A stretch of DNA of 64,000 nucleotides from Pseudomonas canadensis (GTDB lineage: Bacteria; Pseudomonadota; Gammaproteobacteria; Pseudomonadales; Pseudomonadaceae), in contig NZ_KI628539.1 in NCBI RefSeq assembly GCF_000503215.1, positions 962,592 through 1,026,591 on the forward strand, written 5' to 3'. The first letter of the stretch is position 1. Each line of letters opens with the position of its first letter. This document shows positions 26,160-34,253 of the stretch, in pieces. The notes under the pieces were generated by a model. It had not been told where the DNA came from. It saw only the letters and a program-made list of their open reading frames with translations, and ran no database searches. The position numbers and the translations under genes are program-made.

Positions 26160-26391
26160 TCCGACTCCAGCGTCTAGCACGCATGGCTGCCACTTGGTCG
26201 TCGGTGGCAAATTTGCCTTGGTCGGCTTCTTTCACTGCCAACTCGATCTGAGCGGTCAGGGTTTTTTCATGCTCGATGTAGTCGCGAAGAACGTCCATCG
26301 CCAGGTAGGTCGCAGTCTGGCCGTTGCTTTTGGCCAAGTCGGCAAGAGAGTTGGGCAGGTCTTCCGGCAGGTTTAGGGAGATTCCAGTCAT
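26149..26391 (-). CDS. RHH-type antitoxin (RelB/ParD-like)
   Basis: 80-residue protein with an N-terminal ribbon-helix-helix pattern: the strand GISLNLPEDL and helices LADLAKSNGQTATYLAMDVLRDYI. The C-terminal part (LAVKEADQGKFATDDQ and AMRARRW) should wrap the toxin. Such antitoxins repress their own promoter and neutralise the partner. The toxin gene directly downstream, overlapping by 11 bp, is frameshifted, so this antitoxin may now be an orphan. It could still repress its operon or cross-react with another toxin. Confidence 0.8.
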   Translation of the reverse strand: MTGISLNLPEDLPNSLADLAKSNGQTATYLAMDVLRDYIEHEKTLTAQIELAVKEADQGKFATDDQVAAMRARRWSRNAG

Positions 26392-26678
26392 GGCGATCTC
26401 GGTGGTGGATGGTTGTGGGCATCTTACACTGTGGATCGTTGGCTTGAATCAGCAGGTCGTCGCGAGTTGTATCCAGAGCTATTAACCTCAATTCAGAGCA
26501 TCGTGGTTTTATCGATTTGGTCTGAGGGCATTCGGGAAAAACTTCCTACTCTTCTTTCGGCTTGCCCCTCAGACCACCCATCGCTAACCTCCGCAAGCCG
26601 CTGTAAACCCGGCGGTCGGAGGTGGAAGTCCGTATTGCTAAGGCGTTTTGACTCCCAGAAATATTTGGAGCTTCGCCC

Positions 26679-26969
26679 ATGCCTAACAAATCACACAATC
26701 CTTATGTCGATCAAAACAGTGCGCCCGCCGAACACCCAACCGGCAACTTGTTCCTGGTCAGCCCCAACATCGACACCGAAACCCTCCTGGCCAACGCCGC
26801 CGAAAACCTCGCATCCGCGAACCAAATGGCCGCCAATCTGGCCTTCGACCTCGAAGACCCGCACCGCGCCATTGTCCTGGGCATCCAACAACTCATCGAT
26901 CTAAGTGCTCTACTCATCGACCGAGCCCAGGAACACGTCGCACCTGCCGCCTGCAAGGCCACCGCCTGA
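26679..26969 (+). CDS. DUF6124-type small protein of Pseudomonas
   Basis: 96-residue acidic, mostly helical protein. It begins with a polar, disordered segment (KSHNPYVDQNSAPAEHPTG), then LFLVSPNIDTETLLANAAEN and a helix ending AIVLGIQQLIDLSALLIDRA. This looks like the DUF6124 family, which occurs in several copies in Pseudomonas genomes and has no known function. GGAG lies 8 nt before the ATG. The 287 bp upstream (26392-26678) hold no gene that I can support. I recognise the pattern from memory and cannot verify it. Confidence 0.65.
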   Translation: MPNKSHNPYVDQNSAPAEHPTGNLFLVSPNIDTETLLANAAENLASANQMAANLAFDLEDPHRAIVLGIQQLIDLSALLIDRAQEHVAPAACKATA

Positions 26970-27114
26970 CACCCAACCCCGCCGCCTTACCCCAAGGGGC
27001 AACCTGAACCCATCCTGTCACGCCGCAAAGTTTCATCATTCCCGGCGCTTTTGAGGTCTACGATCCTCTTCAAGAGAGGACCTCCGCGCCTCCATTCCAC
27101 AGGGAACTGAAACC

Positions 27115-27336
27115 ATGATTTCGAACCTCGTTAAAGTCGTGATGGTTGCTGGTACGTTGCTGTTGGGCGCGTGTTCGACAGGGTCGGCCGGCGTGAGCAG
27201 TGACCCTTGTTTTTCAGGCGGATGCCAGGCGTTTGGGGACCATAGCCCCAGCAAAGCCGCCAAGATGAATTTCGGCGGCAGTGGGCTGGGAAGTAGTTAT
27301 GGGGAGTATGGGTCAGGGCTGTTGCATGATGATTGA
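27115..27336 (+). CDS. Small lipoprotein
   Basis: 73-residue predicted lipoprotein. The signal MISNLVKVVMVAGTLLLGAC has a clear lipobox (LLGAC) with Cys20. The mature part is about 53 residues, rich in Gly and Ser (SGLGSSYGEYGSGL), with two further cysteines in DPCFSGGCQ that could form a disulfide. It should be anchored in a membrane, and Ser at +2 favours the outer membrane. Function unknown. No operon partner is evident. Confidence 0.7.
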   Translation: MISNLVKVVMVAGTLLLGACSTGSAGVSSDPCFSGGCQAFGDHSPSKAAKMNFGGSGLGSSYGEYGSGLLHDD

Positions 27337-27375
27337 TGGGGTGGTGGGGCAGTCACTGGGGTGGTGACTGACCCA

Positions 27376-27408
27376 TTGCTATCGGCGGCAAGCCCCTCCC
27401 ACATTGGC
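27376..27408. repeat. Single REP-like unit
   Basis: A degenerate single arm (TATCGGCGGCAAGCCCCTCC followed by CACAT) is related to the REP arms elsewhere. It lies between the convergent lipoprotein and MFS genes. Confidence 0.4.
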
Positions 27409-27430
27409 ACTGAGGTTGGGGCGGGAAATG

Positions 27431-28618
27431 TCAGTGGCCGCCCTTCATGCGGCGGGCGATCAGGTAGATGCCCAGGCCGACCAACGCGGTAGCGGCGCCA
27501 ATGTAGCCGGTGCTCGTCCACCCATACCCCGCCGTAATCGCCATCCCACCCAACCACGGGCCCAGCGCATTTGCCAGGTTAAACGCCGCATGGTTGGAAG
27601 CCGCCGCCAAACTCGGCGCTTCATGGGCAATATCCATCAGGCGGATTTGCAGCGGCGCAGCCATGGCAATCATGGTGCCGACCAGGCCAATGCCCAGCAG
27701 CACGCTCCACAGTGAGCTGGCAGCGAAGGTGAAGAAGATCAGCACGGCCATCGACCACACCATAATCCAGCCAACCGCCCGAAATTGCAGGCGGTCAAAC
27801 AGCTTGCCGCCCGCAATGTTGCCGATAATCCCGCCGACACCGAACGCCGCCAGACCAAACGGAATCCACTGCGGCGACACTTTGGTCACTTCCAGCATGG
27901 TCGGCGCCAAATAGCTGAACACGCAGAACATCCCGGCAAAGCCAATGGCGCCGATGGACAGCGCCATCCACACCTGCGGTTTGGTGAACGCACGCAATTC
28001 CTTGCGTGGGTCGCTGCGCGGTTCGTCGCGGCGATCCGGCACGAACTGCCAGACTAGGGCAATGGTGCACAGGGCAATCACGCTGACCAGTGCAAACGCC
28101 GAGCGCCAGCCCAGGTGTTGGCCGAGGAAGGTGGCGATGGGGTTGCCGAGCAGCATGGCCAGGGTCAGGCCCATCATCACGCGGGCTACGGCGCCGGCGC
28201 GTTTGTCGTTGGGCACCATGCTGGAGGCGACCACGGCGGCGATGCCGAAGTAGGCGCCGTGGGGCAGGCCGCTGATGAAGCGGAAGGCCACCAGTGAGCC
28301 GAAGGTCGGGGTGAAGGCGGTGGCCAGGTTGCCCAAGGCGTACAGGCCCATCAGCAGCAACAACATGTGTTTGCGTAGCAGCTTGGCGCCAAGAATGGCC
28401 AGCAGTGGCGCGCCCACCATCACGCCCAGGGCGTAGGCGCTGATGGCGTGGCCGACCTGAGGCTCACTGAGGTTCAGGTTCTGCGCGATGTCGGGCATCA
28501 GCCCCATGATGGCAAATTCGCCAGTACCGATTGCGAAGGCGCCCACGGCCATGGCCGCTTCCATTTTGGCGGCGCTGCGCGCAGGCAGCACGTGCCCGGG
28601 TGTTTGCTGGATAGTCAT
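27431..28618 (-). CDS. MFS transporter (AraJ-like drug/sugar efflux type)
   Basis: 395-residue inner-membrane protein with about 12 membrane segments. The N-terminal half includes GEFAIMGLMPDIAQ, and the loop 2-3 region is HMLLLLMGLYALGNL. The motif RFISGLPHGAYFG lies in the next segments, typical of the DHA1 arabinose-efflux-like group. A central cytoplasmic loop (VPDRRDEPRSDPRKELR) separates the halves. Substrate cannot be read from sequence. The start at 28618 (MTIQQTPGH) has TAGAGTTACCC upstream, not strong; an earlier start at 28645 would add nine residues. It stands alone between two intergenic regions. Confidence 0.85.
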   Translation of the reverse strand: MTIQQTPGHVLPARSAAKMEAAMAVGAFAIGTGEFAIMGLMPDIAQNLNLSEPQVGHAISAYALGVMVGAPLLAILGAKLLRKHMLLLLMGLYALGNLATAFTPTFGSLVAFRFISGLPHGAYFGIAAVVASSMVPNDKRAGAVARVMMGLTLAMLLGNPIATFLGQHLGWRSAFALVSVIALCTIALVWQFVPDRRDEPRSDPRKELRAFTKPQVWMALSIGAIGFAGMFCVFSYLAPTMLEVTKVSPQWIPFGLAAFGVGGIIGNIAGGKLFDRLQFRAVGWIMVWSMAVLIFFTFAASSLWSVLLGIGLVGTMIAMAAPLQIRLMDIAHEAPSLAAASNHAAFNLANALGPWLGGMAITAGYGWTSTGYIGAATALVGLGIYLIARRMKGGH

Positions 28619-29100
28619 GGGTAACTCTATTGGGATGGATTGCACGAAGGAGAGCCGCCGATGCTACGCAAGCAGCGACAAAGGTGTCTAGAACAGCCTT
28701 TTGCGTGAGAGTTCCTGGCCTGTGACCCCACGTCGCGCCTGCCAGGCTTGACATCGACGTGTTAAAAGCCGCGATTTAGAGCTGTCAATTGGCCAAACGG
28801 CGCATAAACGCTGTTTGCCGTGATATTCTGCGCGCCGTCTTGGTCTAGTCTCTCTCTGGTGCGTACATCCGTATACGTCCCAGCGATTGGCTGTCGCCCA
28901 GGTAGCTGAAGCCAATAATGATAAGAAGTCAGCGCAGAAGGGACATAAAAGTGAGGTCGATACGTCGGCCTTGTGTGCCCACCCTGCGGTCCCCGAGTGA
29001 ATGTGCAAACCCCGCGGTGCGTTGCCTGGCGCAGCGTGATGGAGGGTTGCCCATGATCAGGGGCGGTAGGGCGGATGGCGTTTTATCATAGGTGCTACTG
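28619..29100. other. Intergenic region between divergent MFS gene and mqo
   Basis: This 482-bp spacer holds the promoters of both divergent genes. I see no repeat, tRNA or supported small gene. Short open frames on the minus strand in it have no ribosome site or recognisable product. An AGGTG ribosome site precedes mqo. Confidence 0.6.
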
Positions 29101-30747
29101 ATGTTTAAAAAAGTAAACACTGCCCTGCTGGGGCTGGCTTTGTCGCTGGGGATCAGCTCCGTTCACGCGGAAGAGGCAAAGAAAGTCGATGTGCTGCTGA
29201 TTGGCGGCGGCATCATGAGTGCAACCCTGGGTGTCTGGCTCAATGAGCTGGAGCCGGGCTGGTCGATGGAGATGGTCGAGCGCCTCGATGGCGTGGCCGA
29301 AGAAAGCTCCAACGGCTGGAACAACGCCGGTACTGGTCACTCGGCCCTGGCCGAGCTGAACTACACCCCGGAAGACAAGAACGGCAACGTTGAGATCCCG
29401 AAAGCGGTCGAGATCAACGAAGCGTTCCAGATTTCCCGTCAGTTCTGGTCCTGGCAGGTCCGCCAGGGTGTGCTGAAGGACCCGCGTTCGTTCATCAACA
29501 CCACACCGCACATGAGCTTCGTGTGGGGCGATGACAACATCAAGTTCCTGAAAAAACGCTACGAAGCCCTGAAGGCCAGCCCGCTGTTCGCTGGCATGCA
29601 GTACTCCGAAGACCCGGCGCAGATCGCCAAGTGGGTTCCGCTGATGATGGAAGGGCGTGACCCGAACCAGAAAATCGCGGCCACCTGGAGCCCGCTGGGG
29701 ACCGACATGAACTTCGGCGAGATCACCCGCCAGTTCGTCGCTCACCTGCAGACCACGCCTAAGTTCGACCTGAAACTGTCGAGCGAAGTGCAGGACATCA
29801 CCAAGAACGCCGACGGTTCGTGGCGTGTGAGCTACAAAAACCTGAAAGACGGCACCAAGACCGAAACCGACGCCAAGTTCGTGTTCATCGGCGCCGGCGG
29901 CGGTGCACTGCACCTGCTGCAGAAGTCGGGCATTCCTGAAGCCAAGGAATACGCTGGCTTCCCGGTAGGTGGTTCGTTCCTGGTGACCGATAACCCAACC
30001 GTTGCCGAGCAACACCTGGCCAAGGCCTACGGCAAGGCTTCGGTTGGCGCGCCACCGATGTCGGTTCCGCACCTGGACACCCGCGTGCTGGATGGTAAGC
30101 GCGTGATCCTGTTTGGCCCATTCGCGACCTTCTCGACCAAGTTCCTGAAAGAAGGCTCGTACCTGGACCTGCTGACCAGCACCACCACCCACAACATCTG
30201 GCCAATGACCAAAGTCGGTATTCGTGAATACCCACTGGTCGAGTACCTTGCCGGCCAACTGATGCTGTCGGACGACGACCGCTTCAAGGCGCTGCAAGAG
30301 TACTTCCCGAACGCCAAGCAATCCGACTGGCGCCTGTGGCAAGCCGGTCAGCGCGTGCAGATCATCAAGCGTGACGAGGAGCAGGGCGGTGTCCTGAAAC
30401 TCGGCACTGAAGTGGTAAGCTCCGCCGACAACACCATCGCGGGCCTGTTGGGTGCATCGCCAGGCGCGTCCACCGCTGCCCCGATCATGCTGACCGTGCT
30501 GCAGAAAGTGTTCAAGGACAAGGTCGCGACCCCTGAGTGGCAGGCCAAGCTGCACCAGATCGTACCGAGCTACGGCACCAAGCTGAACGACAGCCCGGAA
30601 GCGGTTGCCAAGGAATGGGCCTACACCGCCGAAGTCCTGCAACTGCCTACGCCGCCTGTGATTCCGCAAATGGCTGCACCCAAGGCCACCGAGGCTGCCA
30701 AGCCCTCGGCTGAGCCGAGCAAGCCGGCGTCTGATCTGGCGCTGTAA
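29101..30747 (+). CDS. mqo: Malate:quinone oxidoreductase with N-terminal export signal
   Basis: 548-residue FAD enzyme that oxidises malate to oxaloacetate and reduces quinone at the membrane. The FAD motif VDVLLIGGGIMSATLG follows a clear Sec-type signal (MFKKVNTALLGLALSLGI, Ala-rich cleavage near SSVHA-EEAKK). Family segments include NGWNNAGTGHSALAELNYTP, KFVFIGAGGGALHLLQKSG and the C-terminal GLLGASPGASTAAPIML. A Pro/Ala/Lys-rich tail (about 30 residues) is added at the end. The classical enzyme is a cytoplasmic peripheral protein without a signal. The start at 29101 has AGGTG seven bases upstream; it is unlikely to be shorter, because the signal lies in frame and directly joins the domain. 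Confidence 0.92.
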   Translation: MFKKVNTALLGLALSLGISSVHAEEAKKVDVLLIGGGIMSATLGVWLNELEPGWSMEMVERLDGVAEESSNGWNNAGTGHSALAELNYTPEDKNGNVEIPKAVEINEAFQISRQFWSWQVRQGVLKDPRSFINTTPHMSFVWGDDNIKFLKKRYEALKASPLFAGMQYSEDPAQIAKWVPLMMEGRDPNQKIAATWSPLGTDMNFGEITRQFVAHLQTTPKFDLKLSSEVQDITKNADGSWRVSYKNLKDGTKTETDAKFVFIGAGGGALHLLQKSGIPEAKEYAGFPVGGSFLVTDNPTVAEQHLAKAYGKASVGAPPMSVPHLDTRVLDGKRVILFGPFATFSTKFLKEGSYLDLLTSTTTHNIWPMTKVGIREYPLVEYLAGQLMLSDDDRFKALQEYFPNAKQSDWRLWQAGQRVQIIKRDEEQGGVLKLGTEVVSSADNTIAGLLGASPGASTAAPIMLTVLQKVFKDKVATPEWQAKLHQIVPSYGTKLNDSPEAVAKEWAYTAEVLQLPTPPVIPQMAAPKATEAAKPSAEPSKPASDLAL

Positions 30748-30762
30748 GCCAGGCTGATGCAC

Positions 30763-30801
30763 AAAGCCCGCTGAACCGGTAACGGTCAGCGGGCTTTTTT
30801 G
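30763..30801 (+). terminator. Rho-independent terminator of mqo
   Basis: AAAGCCCGCTGAACCG and the complementary TCAGCGGGCTTTTTT form a long stem with a T run, 16 bp after the mqo stop. Confidence 0.9.
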
Positions 30802-30812
30802 TGGGGCGGTGT

Positions 30813-31484
30813 TTAAGCGCGGGTGTGCTCGCGGTCGACCGGCGGCAGTTCGACCGTACGCTCGGCCGCGGCCAGGGCCGCCTTCAGCCCGGGCTGGTCC
30901 AGCGGCACGCAATACGCGGGCTTGGCCCGCTCGAACCGCCAGCTTTCATCCAGGCTGCCGGCATCGACGGCGTCAAAGCCCAGCTCGTCGAGCAGGGTGA
31001 TCACCTGCGCTTTGGCGACAGCGTCGTCGCCGGCCACCGGCAATGCGCGACGGTCAGGTGCGCCGTGGGGGCGAGCATGATCGGTAATGTCCGCGGCGAA
31101 AATCGCGTTGAACACTTTGATCACCTTTGAGTGGGTGAAGTGTTCGGCGAGCAGCCGGCTGGTGGTGGTTTCAAATCGATCCAGCGCGGGGAAATGACCG
31201 TCGCGCTCCGGGTAGTAGTTGTTGGCGTCGAGCAAGGTCTTGCCTGCCAGCCACTGCGCCGGGACTTTTCGGTAGTGTTCAAACGGAATCGCCACCAGCA
31301 CCACGTCACCAAACTGTGCGGCATCTTCTGCGCTGCCCACTTTGACGCCGCGTATGCCACTTACCACGCTGCTCATGGTCTGCGGGCCGCGAGAGTTGCT
31401 CAACATCACTTCATGCCCGGCCGCCAGTGCCCGCTGTGCCACGGCGCGCCCGATAAAACCGGCTCCAATCACGCCAATCTTCAT
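30813..31484 (-). CDS. NADPH-dependent F420 reductase-like oxidoreductase
   Basis: 223-residue Rossmann protein beginning MKIGVIGAGFIGRAVAQRAL, a nucleotide-binding motif, followed by VMLSNSRGP, where an Arg after Ser suggests NADP preference. The segment DVVLVAIPFEHYRKVP and LLDANNYYPERDG resemble the F420-dependent NADP reductase/NADPH-dinucleotide-binding family (PF03807 type). Pseudomonas does not make F420, so the true substrate is probably different; a flavin or quinone is possible. The start at 31484 gives the glycine motif at the N-terminus. It is divergent from a LysR regulator with a 99-bp spacer, so that protein probably controls it. Confidence 0.78.
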   Translation of the reverse strand: MKIGVIGAGFIGRAVAQRALAAGHEVMLSNSRGPQTMSSVVSGIRGVKVGSAEDAAQFGDVVLVAIPFEHYRKVPAQWLAGKTLLDANNYYPERDGHFPALDRFETTTSRLLAEHFTHSKVIKVFNAIFAADITDHARPHGAPDRRALPVAGDDAVAKAQVITLLDELGFDAVDAGSLDESWRFERAKPAYCVPLDQPGLKAALAAAERTVELPPVDREHTRA

Positions 31485-31583
31485 GGTCTTGCTCCTGATA
31501 AAGGGGGAAGCCGCTATGATGATTGGCAACCAAATGGCGATAAATAAGCACTATGGCGTGAGTGTTGTTACTGGGAGTAGGGA

Positions 31584-32480
31584 ATGATGGACCGTCTATC
31601 GAGCATGAATGCCTTTGTGATCGCCGCCGAGTTGGGCTCCTACGCTCGCGCCGCCGAGCGTTTGCACATGTCGGCGCAAATGGTGGCCAAACACGTTGCC
31701 GCGCTGGAGCAGCGCCTCGGTGCGCGGTTACTCAATCGCACCACGCGCAGGCAGAGCCTCACGGAGTTGGGGAGCGCGTACTACGAACGTTGCAAACATA
31801 TCCTTACGGAGGCCGAAGCTGCGGACTCGCTGGCGCAAATCATGAATGACACGCCGCGTGGCAAGCTGAAGATCACCGCGCCTGTGACCTTCGGTTCCTA
31901 CAGCCTGATGCCACTGATTACTGCATTCCTGCGCGATAACCCGGACGTGGAAATCGACCTGCACCTGACGGATCGCTTCGTCGACCTGGTGGAAGAGGGC
32001 TATGAAGCAGCCTTCCGGATCGGTCCATTGGCGACCACCGGCCTGACAGCCCGGCCACTGGCGCCTTATCGCCTGGTGGTCTGTGCTTCGCCTGCGTACC
32101 TGGCTGCGCGGGGTACGCCGCAGGTGCCGGCAGACCTGGAACGTCACGAATGCCTGGGCTATGCCTTCTGGTCACGCCCGGCGGACCGCGAGTGGATATT
32201 TTATCAAGGCTCGACGCTGTACAGCGTACAGGTGACCAGTCGTCTGCAGATCAACGAAAGCCGGGCATTGATGTCGGCGGCGCTGGACGGTTTTGGCATG
32301 GTTCTCGGCCCCCAGGATTTTTTGCGTACGGCAATGGCCCGCGGTGAGTTGGTGCAGGTGCTGCCGGACTTTGAGGCACCGAGCCGGCCAATGCATCTGG
32401 TCTACACCGCAAATCGGCAGCGCACCGCCAAGTTGCGGCGATTTGTCGAGGCAGTGCTGGCGCGTTTCGGTCCGGTTTGA
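31584..32480 (+). CDS. LysR-family transcriptional regulator
   Basis: 298-residue regulator. The helix-turn-helix is at residues 6-65 (FVIAAELGSYARAAERLHMS and VAALEQRLGARLLNRTTR). The effector domain begins RGKLKITAPVTFGSYSLMP and includes VDLVEEGYEAAFRIG. The family is the DsdC/CrgA-like group of LysR proteins. It is divergent from the F420 reductase-like gene, the typical arrangement for control of that gene and of itself. Effector unknown. ATGATG at 31584 leaves a choice of two starts one codon apart. Confidence 0.87.
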   Translation: MMDRLSSMNAFVIAAELGSYARAAERLHMSAQMVAKHVAALEQRLGARLLNRTTRRQSLTELGSAYYERCKHILTEAEAADSLAQIMNDTPRGKLKITAPVTFGSYSLMPLITAFLRDNPDVEIDLHLTDRFVDLVEEGYEAAFRIGPLATTGLTARPLAPYRLVVCASPAYLAARGTPQVPADLERHECLGYAFWSRPADREWIFYQGSTLYSVQVTSRLQINESRALMSAALDGFGMVLGPQDFLRTAMARGELVQVLPDFEAPSRPMHLVYTANRQRTAKLRRFVEAVLARFGPV

Positions 32481-32657
32481 GCATTCAAGTACCCGACGAG
32501 CCTTTCGTCTACCTCATGAACGCAACGCCCTCAGGTTCAGCAACCTGACAGACGCCACCTGTTAACAATACTCCAGAGCCAAGCAGGAGCGAGGCTGCAA
32601 CAAGGGGGCATTTTCTAGCGGTGCAGGTACTGGGCGTCAGCGTCCGAGGGTTTTTCT

Positions 32658-32987
32658 ATGTGGCTACGTTATGGGGCATTGGCGGCCATGGTCGTCGCGG
32701 CATCCGGGTGTGTTCAAGAGCGCATCGTGCATGAGCGCAGGCCGGTGCAACATGAGTATGTGGAAGTCATCGCGCCGCAACCGCCGCCGATGCAAGTGAT
32801 CGAAGTCGAGCCACCCGTACGCTACGGCTATATATGGTCGCGTGGTTATTGGCGCTGGGACGGCGGGCGATATGTGGCTGTACATGGTCACTGGGAGCCG
32901 GTACGCGAAGGCTATCGCTACGTGCATCCGCATTGGGTGCAGCGTAATGACGGGTATCACTGGCAGGGTGGTGGCTGGGTTCGCTGA
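32658..32987 (+). CDS. YXWGXW-repeat lipoprotein
   Basis: 109-residue predicted lipoprotein with lipobox AASGC (Cys18). The mature protein contains Pro-rich and aromatic repeats: YIWSRGYWRWDGGRYVAVHG, HWEPVREGYRYVHPHWVQR and a final GYHWQGGGWVR. This fits the YXWGXW-repeat family of small surface proteins, which are common in Pseudomonas and have no defined role. Gln after Cys makes an outer-membrane location likely. Upstream (32481-32657) I see no other gene. Confidence 0.8.
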   Translation: MWLRYGALAAMVVAASGCVQERIVHERRPVQHEYVEVIAPQPPPMQVIEVEPPVRYGYIWSRGYWRWDGGRYVAVHGHWEPVREGYRYVHPHWVQRNDGYHWQGGGWVR

Positions 32988-33012
32988 GCCCAGGTTTCAT
33001 TGGCAAGTAGCG

Positions 33013-33387
33013 TTAGGTCGGCTTGTGGGTACCCAGCAGCCGAACCTCTCGCAACAATGCGGCACCGAGTTGGTCGGTGCCCAGTTCCCGGTAGCCCACG
33101 GCCTTGACCTCGCCGTTCTCCTCCGCCTGGATGAGGATAACCGGGGTTTCCTTGCCGGTGGTTTCGTCGATGTGCAGCGCGTATTGGGGAATATCCAGCT
33201 TGATCGGCGTGCCCGCGGCCTGGCCTTTCACATTGATCAGGAAGGCGGCGCAACCGCTGTCGACATCCGCACTGGTGGCGGAGCGGCCGCTGACGAAGCA
33301 GGTTTTTGGCAGATCGGGCCAGGCGATGGCATCGGCCAGGGCGAGAGTGGGAGCCATAGCCAGGGCGGCGAGTAGAAACGTGCGCAC
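33013..33387 (-). CDS. Secreted protein of unknown function
   Basis: 124-residue protein with a Sec signal (VRTFLLAALAMAPTLALA, cleavage before DAIAWPD). The mature part has two cysteines (KTCFVSGRS and DSGCAAFLIN) that may pair, and a strand-rich C-terminal half (KLDIPQYALHIDETTGK, VILIQAEENGEVKAVGYREL). I do not recognise a family. The GTG at 33387 is preferred because it puts the signal at the N-terminus and has AGAGAAAG upstream; a TTG at 33408 is the alternative. It lies downstream of vapC on the same strand, with a 71-bp gap, and is probably separate. Confidence 0.65.
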   Translation of the reverse strand: MRTFLLAALAMAPTLALADAIAWPDLPKTCFVSGRSATSADVDSGCAAFLINVKGQAAGTPIKLDIPQYALHIDETTGKETPVILIQAEENGEVKAVGYRELGTDQLGAALLREVRLLGTHKPT

Positions 33388-33458
33388 GTCGGTCTTTCTC
33401 TCGATCAAGGTAAAAAACGGTTTGTATCAAAGCCCGTCCGCTGCCGCAATGCTGCGGT

Positions 33459-33854
33459 TCAGACCAGTCGCTTCATGCCTGTGGTCTTGATCGCATTGAG
33501 GTCGAAGGTTGCCGTGTACTCGCAACCGGCGGCATGGGCGCAGCGCTCGATCAGGCAGTCTGCAAAGTCAGCCTTGTTCGCCACAAACTTGCGCAGCGCC
33601 TGCCAGATGATCTCGGCATGTTCTACGGTCAATTCGCGGGTGCGCAGCAGGGTCTCCAGTACCATCACCACATCACTTTTGGCCGACTGGTAGCAGCTTT
33701 GCAGCACCCACACCAATTCCAGGATGGAGACCAGGCTGACAAAGCCCGGCGAGGCAGTGGTCAGCGATTCGATCAGTTCGGACGCCTTGGCAGATTGAAC
33801 GGGATCATCCTGGGTGACGTAGCGCACCAGCACATTGGTATCCAGCCCGATCAT
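33459..33854 (-). CDS. vapC: VapC-type PIN-domain toxin
   Basis: 131-residue PIN ribonuclease. Acidic active-site residues are all visible: Asp5 in MIGLDTNVLVRYVTQ, Glu in VSILELVWVLQS and Asp in the segment NKADFADCLIERCA, followed by TATFD. VapC toxins cleave tRNA or rRNA when freed from VapB. The start overlaps the stop of the antitoxin gene by 4 bp (ATGA). Unlike the other toxin gene in this window, it is complete. Confidence 0.88.
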   Translation of the reverse strand: MIGLDTNVLVRYVTQDDPVQSAKASELIESLTTASPGFVSLVSILELVWVLQSCYQSAKSDVVMVLETLLRTRELTVEHAEIIWQALRKFVANKADFADCLIERCAHAAGCEYTATFDLNAIKTTGMKRLV

Positions 33855-34093
33855 CCGGCTTTTGCCCCCTGCGCTGCGATGGCTTGGTTCATCTCTTCGA
33901 TGGAGACGGCCCTGGCGGAGCTGCGGATCAATCCTTTGAGGTCATGCACCGTTTTGCTCGCGGCAATGATGGAAAACTGCCCAGCTTCCATTTCTACGAA
34001 TTCAACCCGATCCCCTGTTTCCAGGCCGAGGGCAGTCCTGACCTGGACAGGAATGGTGATTTGACCTTTTGAGGTGAGTGTAGCGATAGCCAT
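33851..34093 (-). CDS. vapB: VapB-type AbrB-fold antitoxin
   Basis: 80-residue antitoxin of the AbrB/SpoVT type. The swapped-hairpin DNA-binding motif is ATLTSKGQITIPVQVRTALG, followed by DRVEFVEMEAGQF. The C-terminal part (LKGLIRSSARAVSIEEMNQ) should bind VapC. It should repress its own promoter with VapC. The start at 34093 (MAIATL) has GGAG nine bases upstream; an ATG at 34108 has AAGGAAT and would add five residues. A perfect palindrome lies just upstream. It overlaps vapC by 4 bp. Confidence 0.86.
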   Translation of the reverse strand: MAIATLTSKGQITIPVQVRTALGLETGDRVEFVEMEAGQFSIIAASKTVHDLKGLIRSSARAVSIEEMNQAIAAQGAKAG

Positions 34094-34115
34094 GTTGAAG
34101 ATCTCCATCGTGATA

Positions 34116-34137
34116 TTCCTTACCTTAGGGTAAGGAA
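34116..34137. promoter_or_regulatory. Probable VapBC operator palindrome
   Basis: TTCCTTACC and GGTAAGGAA form perfect 9-bp inverted arms around TTAG, 8 to 23 bp upstream of the vapB start codons. Position and symmetry fit autoregulation by the VapBC complex. Confidence 0.6.
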
Positions 34138-34253
34138 TGACAGAGGACAATATCCGTCGGTCCATAGGGTGCTCATCTGGTGTGGGTTAGTCGGAACAGG
34201 TAAAACACTAGTCCCCACTGTGCCCGCCTGCCGGGCTTAAAGAGATACAAGCC

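Noticed and set aside
26560..26678. Region before the DUF6124-type gene that resembles a structured RNA (repeated CCGC and GGAG)
   Set aside because: No consistent stem or terminator could be drawn; the pattern is too weak to call an RNA.
26413..26904. A 163-codon plus-strand frame overlapping the DUF6124-type gene
   Set aside because: The Ser/Pro/Thr-rich composition and overlap with a better gene in another frame with a clear ribosome site make it a shadow.
28688..29008. A possible small gene upstream of mqo on the minus strand
   Set aside because: No ribosome site, no similarity that I can see, and unusual composition; left as part of the intergenic region.
29095..30912. A 605-codon open frame on the minus strand opposite mqo
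   Set aside because: It lies exactly over a well-supported gene, has His/Gln/Val/Arg-rich low-information sequence typical of antisense frames in high-GC DNA, and has no ribosome site.
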